NCBI RefSeq assembly: GCF_036226465.1
Contig: NZ_CP108476.1
Coordinates: 3,038,001 to 3,102,000, forward strand
DNA length: 64,000 bases
Origin: Kitasatospora sp. NBC_01250
GTDB lineage: Bacteria; Actinomycetota; Actinomycetes; Streptomycetales; Streptomycetaceae
Direction of reading: 5' to 3'
The notes beneath the pieces are model-generated. The model searched no databases, was not told the DNA's origin, and saw only the letters and a program-made list of their open reading frames with translations. Position 1 is the first letter of the stretch; each line of letters starts with the position of its first letter. Below are positions 56,936 through 64,000 of this stretch, piece after piece. The position numbers were made by a program, and so were the translations under genes.

Positions 56936-56977
56936 AGGAGCCGGGCCCGGGCGCCCGTGCGCCCGAACCCGGCTCCT
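56936..56977 (-). terminator. Imperfect 19-bp stem upstream of the PPOX-family gene
   Basis: Arms 56936-56954 and 56959-56977 pair with two mismatches around a short loop. It follows the PAP2 gene stop (56996, minus strand) and is the likely terminator of the DedA-PAP2 operon. Confidence 0.72.
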
Positions 56978-56995
56978 GTCATCAAGGGGAACGCC

Positions 56996-57613
56996 CTACG
57001 CGCCGGCCCCCAGCACCGGCCCCAGCGCCCCGCCCCGCAGCTTGTCCACCAGTGGCGCCGCCCGCCGGGCGACCGGTGCCAGCGCGAGCGCGGCCACCGT
57101 GCCGACCAGCGCGCCCACCACCACGTCGTGCGGGTAGTGCACGCCCACCCAGACCCGGGAGGCCGCCATCAGCGCGGCGAAGACCAGCGCGATCCAGCCC
57201 AGCCGGCGGAACGCGAACCAGAGCGCGACGGCCGCGGCGAACGCGATCACCGAGTGGTTGCTCGGGAACGACCAGTCGCCGGGCGCCGGGCAGGTCTCCA
57301 GCGTCACGGTGCTGGGCAGCTGCTGGCACGGCCGGACCTCGTCCACCATGCTCTTGAGCACCGAGTTGACCAGGTAGGCCACGATCACGATGAGCGGCGA
57401 GGCGAGCACCCGGGCCATCACCACCGAGTCCGCCCGCCGGGCCTGCCACCAGCCCCAGACCATGAAGACCGCGAAGAGGCCGAGCCCCAGCGCCGACCAG
57501 GTCTTGATCACCTGGTCGAGCCAGTGCGGCGCGTGCGCCGCCCAGCCGGTCACGGTGCTGTAGAAACCGCCGTCGATGGTGCTGCCGTCGTAGGCGAGCA
57601 GGGTCGCCGCCAT
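56996..57613 (-). CDS. PAP2-family phosphatase
   Basis: A 205-residue membrane phosphatase with the three PAP2 motifs: KSMVDEVRP (C1, about 86-94), PSNHS (C2, about 116-120) and SRVWVGVHYPHDV (C3, about 160-172). The C2 and C3 His and C3 Asp form the catalytic site on the outer face. Six helices are predicted. Substrates may be undecaprenyl pyrophosphate or lipid phosphates. Its ATG overlaps the DedA stop. Confidence 0.92.
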   Translation of the reverse strand: MAATLLAYDGSTIDGGFYSTVTGWAAHAPHWLDQVIKTWSALGLGLFAVFMVWGWWQARRADSVVMARVLASPLIVIVAYLVNSVLKSMVDEVRPCQQLPSTVTLETCPAPGDWSFPSNHSVIAFAAAVALWFAFRRLGWIALVFAALMAASRVWVGVHYPHDVVVGALVGTVAALALAPVARRAAPLVDKLRGGALGPVLGAGA

Positions 57614-58305
57614 CAGACGTCACCCCGCTCACGGGGGCTGGCGGCCCTGCGGGCCTCGCGGCGGGCACGGAGCAATTCGAGCGCAATCGGGATCACAGAG
57701 ACAACTACTACCAGACCGATGATCGGCAGGAGGTACGTGTCGATACTGGGCACCGAGGACCCGAGACCGTAGCCGGCCAGCACCACGCCCACGCTCCACA
57801 CCGTGCCGCCGACCACCTGCCACAGCGTGAAGGTCCGCACCGGCACCTCCAGCACGCCCGCGAGCGGGTTGAGCACGGTGCGCACCACGGGGATGAACCG
57901 GGCCAGCACGATCGCCTTGCCGTGGCCGTAGCTGTTCAGCAGCTCCTCGGCCCGCGCGACCCCCTTGTGCAGCGCCTTGGCCCGGGAGCGGGCGAGCAGC
58001 GTCCGGCCGCCGCGGCGGCCGATCAGGTAGCCCACCTGGGCGCCGGCCAGCGCGCCGACGAGTGCGGCCACCACCACCTGCCAGAGCACCAGGTGCGGCC
58101 CGCTGTGGCTGCCGGAGACGCAGAGCAGCCCGGCGGTGAAGAGCAGCGAGTCGCCGGGCAGGAAGAACCCGACCAGCAGGCCGGTCTCCGCGAAGAGCAC
58201 CACGGCGATGCCGAGCGCACCGAAGGCGGCGAGCAGCGATGAGGCGTCGAGCACATTCACCGCTTGCAGGGTGGAGGCAGAAAGCACGTTCGGCGGACCT
58301 CTCAT
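57613..58305 (-). CDS. DedA-family membrane protein
   Basis: A 230-residue protein of the DedA/SNARE-associated Golgi family. The first hydrophobic region has FAETGLLVGFFLPGDSLLFTAGLL with the family E...PGD motif near 40-60. The conserved RFIPVVRTVLNPLAGVLEVPVRTFTLWQVVGGTVWS follows near 125-160. Recent work links DedA proteins to lipid-carrier (undecaprenyl phosphate) flipping; with the overlapping PAP2 gene this fits recycling of the carrier lipid. It diverges from the BlaI-like regulator. Confidence 0.92.
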   Translation of the reverse strand: MRGPPNVLSASTLQAVNVLDASSLLAAFGALGIAVVLFAETGLLVGFFLPGDSLLFTAGLLCVSGSHSGPHLVLWQVVVAALVGALAGAQVGYLIGRRGGRTLLARSRAKALHKGVARAEELLNSYGHGKAIVLARFIPVVRTVLNPLAGVLEVPVRTFTLWQVVGGTVWSVGVVLAGYGLGSSVPSIDTYLLPIIGLVVVVSVIPIALELLRARREARRAASPRERGDV

Positions 58306-58340
58306 ACTGGTCGAGGCGGTCCTGCGGAACGCGCCCCGAC

Positions 58341-58378
58341 CGTCTACAGTGACGTAGACGGTCTACACGACTGTAGAC
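58341..58378. promoter_or_regulatory. Double-dyad BlaI-type operator
   Basis: Two adjoining perfect inverted repeats, cgtctac-agtgac-gtagacg (58341-58360) and gtctaca-cgac-tgtagac (58361-58378), have 7-bp arms of the TACA/TGTA type bound by BlaI/MecI repressors. They lie between the DedA gene and the BlaI-like gene, 23-60 bases before the latter. Confidence 0.82.
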
Positions 58379-58400
58379 GATGACTGGAGGTCACGTCGAT

Positions 58401-58823
58401 ATGCCCGAAGTGCCCGCCGCCCGCCGCTCCTCCGGGGAACTCGAAGCCCAGGTCCTCGCGGCCCTCTGGGCCGCCGACCGGCCCCTGACCCCGCACGACG
58501 TGCAGGCTGCCCTCGGCGGTGAGCTCGCCCGCACCACGATCGCCACGATCCTGGCCCGGCTGCACGAGAAGGGCACCGTCGGCCGCACCCGGGCCGGGCG
58601 CGCCTACGCCTACACGCCGACCGTCCAGGACCCGGCCGGCCTGGCCGCCCGCCGGATGCGCACCGAGCTGGACCGCGAGCAGGACCGCTCCACGGTGCTG
58701 GCCCGCTTCGTCTCCGACCTCTCCGCCGACGACGAGCGGCTGCTGCGCGAGCTCCTCGGCGACGGGCACGGCGACGCCGTGCCGGGCGACGGCGGCGGGC
58801 AGGCCCTGGGTGGTGTCCGGTGA
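58401..58823 (+). CDS. BlaI/MecI-family repressor
   Basis: A 140-residue winged-helix protein with SSGELEAQVLAALWAADRPLTPHDVQAALGGELARTTIATILARLHEKGTVGRTRAGRAYAYTPTV (DNA-binding part, about 8-75) and a helical dimerisation tail with VLARFVSDLSADDERLLRELL. I prefer ATG 58401 with ggaggt nine bases upstream; ATG 58380 would sit next to the operator. It overlaps the metalloprotease gene (GTGA), and its inactivation by that protein is expected from the BlaR1/BlaI model. Confidence 0.93.
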   Translation: MPEVPAARRSSGELEAQVLAALWAADRPLTPHDVQAALGGELARTTIATILARLHEKGTVGRTRAGRAYAYTPTVQDPAGLAARRMRTELDREQDRSTVLARFVSDLSADDERLLRELLGDGHGDAVPGDGGGQALGGVR

Positions 58824-59932
58824 TCCTCGCGGTCTGGCTCCCCTTCCTGCTCCCCTTCGTCGTCCCCTTCCTCGCTGCCCCGGCCGCCCGCCGCCTGGCC
58901 GACGCGCTGGCGCCGCGCGCCGCCTCCTGGGTGCTGAGCGCCACCGGGGCCGTGCTGGCCGTCGCCAGCGCCGCCTCGCTCGGCCTGCTCGCGCTCGCGG
59001 GGCTGCTGCGGCTGCCGCCGGTCGCGGCCCTCGGCCACCTCTCGCTGCCCTGGCTCGACCGGGCCTCGCCCGCCGCCCTCTTCCTGGCCGCACCGGCGGC
59101 CCTCGCGCTGCTGGTGGCCGGCGGACTGACCCTGCGCACCGCGCACCGCCAGTACACCGACCTGCACCGGGCCCGCACCGCCCTCGGCGAGCACCCCGAC
59201 GCCGCGGCCTCCGCCGACCCGCACGCACCCGCCCCCTCGCACGCACCCGCCGGCCCGCTCTCCCTGGCCGCGCTGCGCGCGCTGCTCAGCCCCGCCGCGC
59301 ACCACCCCCTCACCGTCCTCACCGACGACCGCGCCGACGCCTACGCGCTGCCCGGCCGGCTCGGCCGACCGGGCCGGATCGTGGTCACCACCGGCATGCT
59401 GCGCGCGCTGACCGGCCCCGAGCGGGCCGCGCTGCTCGCCCACGAGCGAGCGCACCTGCACGGCCGCCACCACCTGCTGCTGGCCGCCGCCGAGTACGCC
59501 GCCGTGCTCCACCCGGCGCTCGGCCAGCTGCGCGCGCCGCTCGGCTTCCACCTGGAGCGCTGGGCCGACGAGTCCGCCGCCGCGGCGGTCGGCGACCGCG
59601 CGGTGACCGCCCGGGCGGTGGGCCGCGCCGCCCTGGCCGCCGCCCGCAGCCCGCGCCCGGCACGCCCCCTGCTGGCCCCGGCCGCCGCCGCGGGGCCGGT
59701 CCCCCGCCGGGTCGCCGCCCTGCTCGCCCCGCCCGCACCCGCGCGCCCGCGCCGCCGCGCGCGCACCGGCACCCGCCGCCTGGCGACCGCCGGCCTGCTG
59801 CTCGGCTGCTGCCTCGCGGTCAGCACGGCCGCCACCATGACGGCCACCCACGACCTGCACCGCACCGTCGAGCGCGCCCAGCAGCAGGACGCGCAGACCC
59901 CGGACACCGAAGCCGGCAGCGGATCCCGCTAG
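58820..59932 (+). CDS. BlaR1-like membrane metalloprotease (M56/M48)
   Basis: A 370-residue integral membrane protease with three or four N-terminal helices (residues 3-25, 34-63, 79-103). A cytosolic domain has the zinc motif HERAHLHG (HExxH) near 213-220 and a downstream Glu in ERWADESAAAA near 249. A further helix lies near 325-345. It lacks the extracellular penicillin-sensor domain of BlaR1, so its signal is unknown. It should cleave the co-encoded BlaI-like repressor. Start GTG overlaps the repressor stop. Confidence 0.9.
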   Translation: MILAVWLPFLLPFVVPFLAAPAARRLADALAPRAASWVLSATGAVLAVASAASLGLLALAGLLRLPPVAALGHLSLPWLDRASPAALFLAAPAALALLVAGGLTLRTAHRQYTDLHRARTALGEHPDAAASADPHAPAPSHAPAGPLSLAALRALLSPAAHHPLTVLTDDRADAYALPGRLGRPGRIVVTTGMLRALTGPERAALLAHERAHLHGRHHLLLAAAEYAAVLHPALGQLRAPLGFHLERWADESAAAAVGDRAVTARAVGRAALAAARSPRPARPLLAPAAAAGPVPRRVAALLAPPAPARPRRRARTGTRRLATAGLLLGCCLAVSTAATMTATHDLHRTVERAQQQDAQTPDTEAGSGSR

Positions 59933-60215
59933 CCCTCACCCGGACCTCACCCGGACCTCACCCGGCCCCCGCCCGGACCTCCCGCTGGTCCGGGCCGGGC
60001 GCGCCAGCGTCCTTCGCTCCCCCGCGCCACCCTGTCCGCTCCCCCGCGCCACCCCACCCCCACCCGGACCGCGCCCGAGGGGGCGTCAACCCGGCCTGCT
60101 CGTGCGAGGATCGCTCGACCGACCGGCTCCCGGCACCCGTACGCTGTGGGCGACAGGGCTTGCCCGGCCCTGCTCCGGCCGAGTTGGGACCGGACATGCG
60201 GCGAGGGGAGCCACC
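59933..60215. other. Intergenic region with short direct repeats
   Basis: No gene is seen. The first part has three direct copies of cctcacccgga (59934-59967 region). The second has two copies of gctcccccgcgccacc (60016-60054). The GAF-regulator promoter must lie downstream of these. Confidence 0.45.
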
Positions 60216-61724
60216 ATGCGGGACACGGCACACCGGGACACGTCGCACGCCGACGCGGCCCACCTGGGCCGATCCGACGAGTTCGCCCTCCGCTCCCCGG
60301 CCGAGCAGGCCAGAACGCACGAGCAGGCCGTGCTGGGCGAGATCCCCCGCCAGGCCCCGCGCCCCGAGATCGGCGACTCCTGGGAGCGCCTGCGCCGCCT
60401 CGGCCTGGACCCCGATCGCGGCCGGGACCCGGAGCACCTGGGCACCGCCGAGATCGAGCACCGCCGCCGGGCCAGCGGCCTGGACGCCGTGATGCCCACG
60501 CTGCGCGGCACGCTCCTCGACCCGGTCACCGACCTGCCGCTGATCCTCGCCGTCGCCGACGCCCAGGGCACCCTGCTCTGGCACGAGGGACCACGTCAAC
60601 TGCGCCGCAGCGGTGACCTGATCGGCTTCATGACCGGTGGCCGCTGGGACGAGGAGGCGGTCGGCACCAACGGGATCGGCACGGTGGCGCGCACCGGGCG
60701 CCCGCTGCGCGTGCACTCCACCGAGCACTACGTGCGCAACCAGCACGCCTGGACCTGCGTCGGCGCCCCCGTCCGCGACCCGCGCACCGGCCGGGTGGCC
60801 GGCGTGGTCGACCTCAGCGGACCGGCCCGCGGTGTCCACCCGCAGCTGCTCGCGCTCGCCGTGACCGCCGCCCGGCTGGCCGAGACCGAGCTGCGCGCCG
60901 CCCAGTTGGAGTCGCTGCACCGGCTGCGCACGGTGGCGGCACCGGTGCTGGCCCAGGCCGCCGGGCCGGCCCTGGTGGTCGACCGGGACGGCTGGACGGC
61001 CGCCGCCGCCGGCCTGCCGCCGGTCAACCGGCTGCGGCTGCCCGCCGAGGGCTGGGCCTCCGCGCCGATCCACTGGCTGCCCTCGCTCGGCGAGTGCGCG
61101 GTCGAACCGCTGGCCGACGGCTGGTTGGTCCGCCCGCTCACCAGCTCACCGCAGGCCGTCTCCGAACAGGCCGTGGGGGCCCGGCTGGTGCTCGACCTGA
61201 GCAACACCGCCCGCCCGGAGGTCTCGGTGCGCGGCGGCGTCGGCAGCTGGTCGCACGCGCTCAGCCCGCGGCACGCCGAGCTGCTCCTGCTGCTGGCCAC
61301 CCACCAGAGCGGCCGCACGGCGGCCCAGTTGGCCGAAGGGCTGTTCGGCGACCCGTCCCGGGTGGTCACCGTCCGGGCCGAACTCTCCCGGCTGCGCCGC
61401 TACCTGGGCGGCCTGCTGGAGCACCGGCCGTACCGGTTCGCCGAGTCGGTGCAGGTGGAGGTGGTCCACCCGGCCGACTCCTACCAGCTGTTGCCCGCCT
61501 CCTCGGCGCCCGGCATCCGCCGCCTGCGCGCGGTGCTGGACAGCGGTTCGGCGCTACTGCCCGGCTGCCGGATCGCCAGCCAGGGCGGACCGGAGGGCGG
61601 CATGACGGGCAGTCAGGTGCCGAGCCCCAGACGGCCGGCCGGCGCCCTCGAACGCAGCGCACTCGAATCCGGCGCACTCGAAGAGGCCGGCGCCCTGAAA
61701 CCCGGCACCCGACCGGGCCGATGA
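60216..61724 (+). CDS. GAF-domain transcriptional regulator
   Basis: A 502-residue regulator of the AcoR-like N-terminal architecture. The segment EIGDSWERLRRLGLDPDRG near 50-70 is the typical start. The GAF sensor (about 100-225) has LPLILAVADAQGTLLWHEG, WDEEAVGTNGIGTVARTGRPLRVHSTEHYVRNQHAWTCVGAPVRDPRTGRVAGVVDLSG. The sigma-54 AAA+ domain of AcoR is missing. A winged-helix-like segment at about 350-405 (LSPRHAELLLLLATHQSGRTAAQLAEGLFGDPSRVVTVRAELSRLRRYLGG) probably binds DNA. The C-terminal 60 residues are disordered. ATG 60216 has gaggggag upstream. Ligand unknown. Confidence 0.85.
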   Translation: MRDTAHRDTSHADAAHLGRSDEFALRSPAEQARTHEQAVLGEIPRQAPRPEIGDSWERLRRLGLDPDRGRDPEHLGTAEIEHRRRASGLDAVMPTLRGTLLDPVTDLPLILAVADAQGTLLWHEGPRQLRRSGDLIGFMTGGRWDEEAVGTNGIGTVARTGRPLRVHSTEHYVRNQHAWTCVGAPVRDPRTGRVAGVVDLSGPARGVHPQLLALAVTAARLAETELRAAQLESLHRLRTVAAPVLAQAAGPALVVDRDGWTAAAAGLPPVNRLRLPAEGWASAPIHWLPSLGECAVEPLADGWLVRPLTSSPQAVSEQAVGARLVLDLSNTARPEVSVRGGVGSWSHALSPRHAELLLLLATHQSGRTAAQLAEGLFGDPSRVVTVRAELSRLRRYLGGLLEHRPYRFAESVQVEVVHPADSYQLLPASSAPGIRRLRAVLDSGSALLPGCRIASQGGPEGGMTGSQVPSPRRPAGALERSALESGALEEAGALKPGTRPGR

Positions 61725-61767
61725 GGCCGACCGGGCAGCGGACCGGGCCGATCGGCGGCGCGAGCCG

Positions 61768-62280
61768 TCAGCAGTCCCCGAACAGGAACGCCGTCAACTG
61801 CTCGTCCGTCGGGGCGCAGTCCGGCTCGGCGCCCTCGGGCACCTCGGCGTACGTGCGCTCCAGCCAGTCCCGCACCCGGGGTGCGGAGGCCTCCAGCAGC
61901 GCGCTGCCGTAGGGGGATTCCAGCGCCAGGTGCAGGGTCGCGCCGTGGCAGGGGCAGTGCGCGGGCCACAGCCGCACGTCGCCCTGACCGGTCAGACCGA
62001 TCAGGCCGTCGCGCAGCAGCTCGCGGGAGAAGACCCAGTCGACCTCGTCGGGGCGGCCCAGGTGGAAGGTGACCAGCACCTCGTAGGGCCGCGCGGGCTC
62101 GTAGCGGAACCGGGTGGGGACGGTGCCCACCTTGTCCCGGCCCAGCGCGATGCGCAGGGTGAGGATCTCCTCCACCGGCGAGGCCGGACGGAACGGCAGC
62201 TGCTGCCGGGCTGCTTGGGTGGCGGGGTAGGTGGCTTGGTACGGGGCTCCGCCGCTGGCGGACAGTGGATCGCGCGGCAT
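61768..62280 (-). CDS. SsgA-like protein (SALP), sporulation/cell division
   Basis: A 170-residue member of the SsgA/SsgB-like family, restricted to morphologically complex actinomycetes, where members place septa and guide wall remodelling during sporulation. Characteristic segments are LTLRIALGRDKVGTVPTRFRYEPARPYEVLVTFHLGRPDEVDWVFSRELLRDGLIGLTGQGDVRLWPA and LALESPYGSALLEASAPRVRDWLERTYAEVP. It has an N-terminal extension of about 35 residues and a C-terminal tail longer than SsgB (about 137). ATG 62280 has ggaga upstream. Its presence supports a sporulating streptomycete host. Confidence 0.9.
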   Translation of the reverse strand: MPRDPLSASGGAPYQATYPATQAARQQLPFRPASPVEEILTLRIALGRDKVGTVPTRFRYEPARPYEVLVTFHLGRPDEVDWVFSRELLRDGLIGLTGQGDVRLWPAHCPCHGATLHLALESPYGSALLEASAPRVRDWLERTYAEVPEGAEPDCAPTDEQLTAFLFGDC

Positions 62281-62759
62281 GGCTGTTTCTCCGGGGCGAG
62301 GCGGGACCGGCCCAGCCTGCTCCGCCGCCGTCGCGCGCCGCAAAGGTTGCAGGGGGTTGCAACGCACCGCCGTTCGGGCCGGCTCCGGCGCCCCGCCCGC
62401 CGTGCGTCCACCGACCGTCCGACGGTACGTCAACTTCCTGTGCATCAGGTCCCACCACACGCCGTGAGCCCGTTAACGGGCAGCTGACACCGGGTACCCG
62501 AACTGGTGGGACCGGTCCCGTCACTCACCGCCGCCGCGCTGGTACTCTCGTCACTCCGCCGATCCGGCTGGCCTGCACGGGGGGTGGCGGCCACCGACGG
62601 CGGACGAGTGCCCTGACAGTCCCTACGGACGGCCGGGGCCGGTCGGTTCAGCACGGCGTACCGATGGCGGTTCGGCAGGGCCGTACCGACGGACAGCGAG
62701 ACCTGGAGCGGGGCAGCGTCAGTCGGCCGGGGAGGCCGGCTGGGGAGGAGAGGAGTCCG
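62281..62759. other. Divergent intergenic region with palindromes
   Basis: The 479-base gap has no gene. It holds a perfect 14-base palindrome gcccgttaacgggc (62468-62481) nested between the arms ggtcccacca (62448-62457) and tggtgggacc (62504-62513). The position between divergent genes suggests a regulator site or a cruciform-like element. Further downstream the sequence is plain leader up to the GTG at 62760. Confidence 0.5.
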
Positions 62760-64000
62760 GTGACGCACCGGGAAGGCACCCCCGCGGCGGCGCGGCACAC
62801 CGACGAGCACCCGCCGCTGCCACACGGTCGGCACAGCCGGCCCAAGCCGCTGGGCGGGCAGTTGCGACTGCCCGCGATCAGGGTCTCCGGCGCCGCGATG
62901 GCGATGTCCACCGTGGTCGGCATCAGCATCGCGACCACCTGGCTGGTCAGCAGTCAGCAGCGGATCGGCTACGGCGTGCGGATGTCCACCGTCGGCGCCA
63001 CCCCCACCGGTACCGGCACGCCCGAGCCGGCGGCCGTGCCGCTCGCGGGCGGCGGAGCCGCCCCGGCCACCACCGGCCCGACCGGGGCCGCCCCGACCGG
63101 TACCGGCCCGACCGGCGCCCGGCTGACCGGTACCGGCACCGTGGTCGGCGGACCGGGCAGCCGCCCCGTCGCCGGGCCCACGACCGGCGCCACCGGCCCG
63201 ACGGCCGGCCCGACCACCGCGCTGCCGCTGAGCGGAGTCAACGCGGGAGCCACCACCGGGAGCAGCACCGGAAGTACCGGATCCACCACCGGAGCCGCTC
63301 CGGGCGCCGGGCCGACCGGCCCCGCGCCGGTCGCGGGCGCCCCGATCGCTCCGGCGTACTCGCCCTCGCCCACGCCCTCCGTGGCGAGCGCCAGCCCCTT
63401 GAACGCTCCCGTCAGCCCGGGCGCCACCCCCGCCGCCGGGGCACTCGGCCAGCAGACTCAGCAGCCCCAGCAGCCTCAGGCCCAGGCCCAGGCCCAGCAG
63501 GCCCAGGCCTCGCCCAGTCCGACGCCGTCCGCCGGCGCGCCGCACGGCACCCGCCCGAACGTCACCACCACCGGCGGCGACGCGGCCGACCAGCCCCTGC
63601 CCCCGGTCACCGTGCCGCCCGCGCGCACGCCTCCCGCGCCGCTGACGCCGACCTCCCCCGCGCGCCCGCTGATCCCGGCGCCGCGCCCCGCCCCGGACCC
63701 GACGGCCACCGACGGCGCGTCCGCTCCCGGCACGGACGCCCCCGACAGCAGCACCCCCGCCGAGGACGCCCCCGCCCTCACCGGCCAGGGCAGCACCACC
63801 ACCCTCCCCGGCGGCGGCCGGGCCCGCACCGTGACCCTCACCGTCGCCGAGGAGCTCACCGCCACCGAGGTCGAACTGCGCCTGGACCGCGCCGACGCGG
63901 GCCCCGGCGCGCTGGCCTGGAGCACCCTCCCCGGCGCCCGGGTGACGCTGCTGGCGCGCGGCTCCGCCGTGATCTACCGCTTCGCCCCGCCGCCCGGCGC
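62760..64000 (+). CDS. Membrane-anchored Pro/Thr/Gln-rich protein, truncated by window end
   Basis: An open frame from GTG 62760 (with ggaggagagg upstream) continues past the window edge, so at least 413 codons are present. After a basic His-rich cytosolic start of about 45 residues (LPHGRHSRPKPLGG), one membrane helix spans about 44-63 (SGAAMAMSTVVGISIATTWLV). The rest so far is low-complexity: TGTG/GPTG repeats at about 78-200, a Gln/Ala run (QQTQQPQQPQAQAQAQQAQ) near 232-250, and Pro/Ala/Thr to about 360. A folded domain appears to begin at about 370 (RARTVTLTVAEELTATEVELRLDRADAG). It is probably a single-pass surface protein; function unknown. Confidence 0.8.
   Translation, partial: MTHREGTPAAARHTDEHPPLPHGRHSRPKPLGGQLRLPAIRVSGAAMAMSTVVGISIATTWLVSSQQRIGYGVRMSTVGATPTGTGTPEPAAVPLAGGGAAPATTGPTGAAPTGTGPTGARLTGTGTVVGGPGSRPVAGPTTGATGPTAGPTTALPLSGVNAGATTGSSTGSTGSTTGAAPGAGPTGPAPVAGAPIAPAYSPSPTPSVASASPLNAPVSPGATPAAGALGQQTQQPQQPQAQAQAQQAQASPSPTPSAGAPHGTRPNVTTTGGDAADQPLPPVTVPPARTPPAPLTPTSPARPLIPAPRPAPDPTATDGASAPGTDAPDSSTPAEDAPALTGQGSTTTLPGGGRARTVTLTVAEELTATEVELRLDRADAGPGALAWSTLPGARVTLLARGSAVIYRFAPPPG

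Noticed and set aside
1..64000. tRNA, rRNA, integrase, transposase or prophage genes
   Set aside because: I looked for their typical sequences on both strands and saw none; a dedicated search would be needed to exclude small or degraded ones.

Overview
The window is high-GC actinobacterial DNA. Overlapping GTGA/ATGA gene junctions, a SsgA-like sporulation protein, an eukaryote-type glutamine synthetase (GlnII), sortase- and Tat-type surface proteins and a cobalamin cluster point to a Streptomycetaceae chromosome (Streptomyces or Kitasatospora-like). Genus cannot be fixed from the sequence alone. No rRNA, tRNA, CRISPR, transposase or prophage gene was seen.

Layout: 0.2-1.8 kb, phosphatidylethanolamine synthesis (psd-pssA). 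1.9-7.7 kb, a conserved hypothetical, an alpha/beta hydrolase, a small type VII secretion-like locus (EspC-like and WXG-like proteins) and an XRE regulator. 7.9-14.7 kb, a cobalamin riboswitch followed by cobD-cobQ-chelatase-cobO-cobB; a CbiG/CobC-like fusion lies apart at 24.2 kb. 14.7-31.9 kb, a mosaic of secreted enzymes with ricin-type lectin repeats (PI-PLC, GH27 alpha-galactosidase), regulator/transporter pairs, glnII, a LAxTG-anchored protein and ung. 32.0-33.1 kb, an amidohydrolase.

33.7-46.9 kb and 54.3-56.8 kb together look like a phosphonate-utilisation regulon. They carry a single-polypeptide fusion of a BBOX/TmpA-like Fe/2-oxoglutarate hydroxylase with a PhnZ/TmpB-like HD-domain oxygenase; a GntR/UTRA regulator; a four-gene 2-aminoethylphosphonate-type ABC importer with a HAD phosphatase and an SMR protein; an EEP-fold protein plus a Tat-exported phosphocholine-type phospholipase C; and, 10 kb further on, a FAD amine oxidoreductase with a phosphonatase-like hydrolase. 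All four transcription units carry a near-identical inverted repeat (AAGTTG-GCTnnn-CAACTT) upstream. The importer promoter also has a clear PHO box and the phospholipase promoter a weaker one. The likely reading is one regulon, controlled by phosphonate through the GntR protein and by phosphate starvation through PhoP, that releases, imports and cleaves phosphonate head groups.

Between the two halves of that regulon, 50.3-54.1 kb holds a four-gene operon encoding a caspase-like protease, its EACC1 partner, an unknown protein and a two-helix membrane protein. It has the features of a biological-conflict or cell-suicide system and is bordered and interrupted by 13-bp tandem repeats. 56.9-64 kb holds PAP2 and DedA membrane proteins, a BlaI/BlaR1-like pair with a double-dyad operator, a GAF regulator, a SsgA-like protein and a membrane-anchored Pro/Thr/Gln-rich protein cut by the window end.
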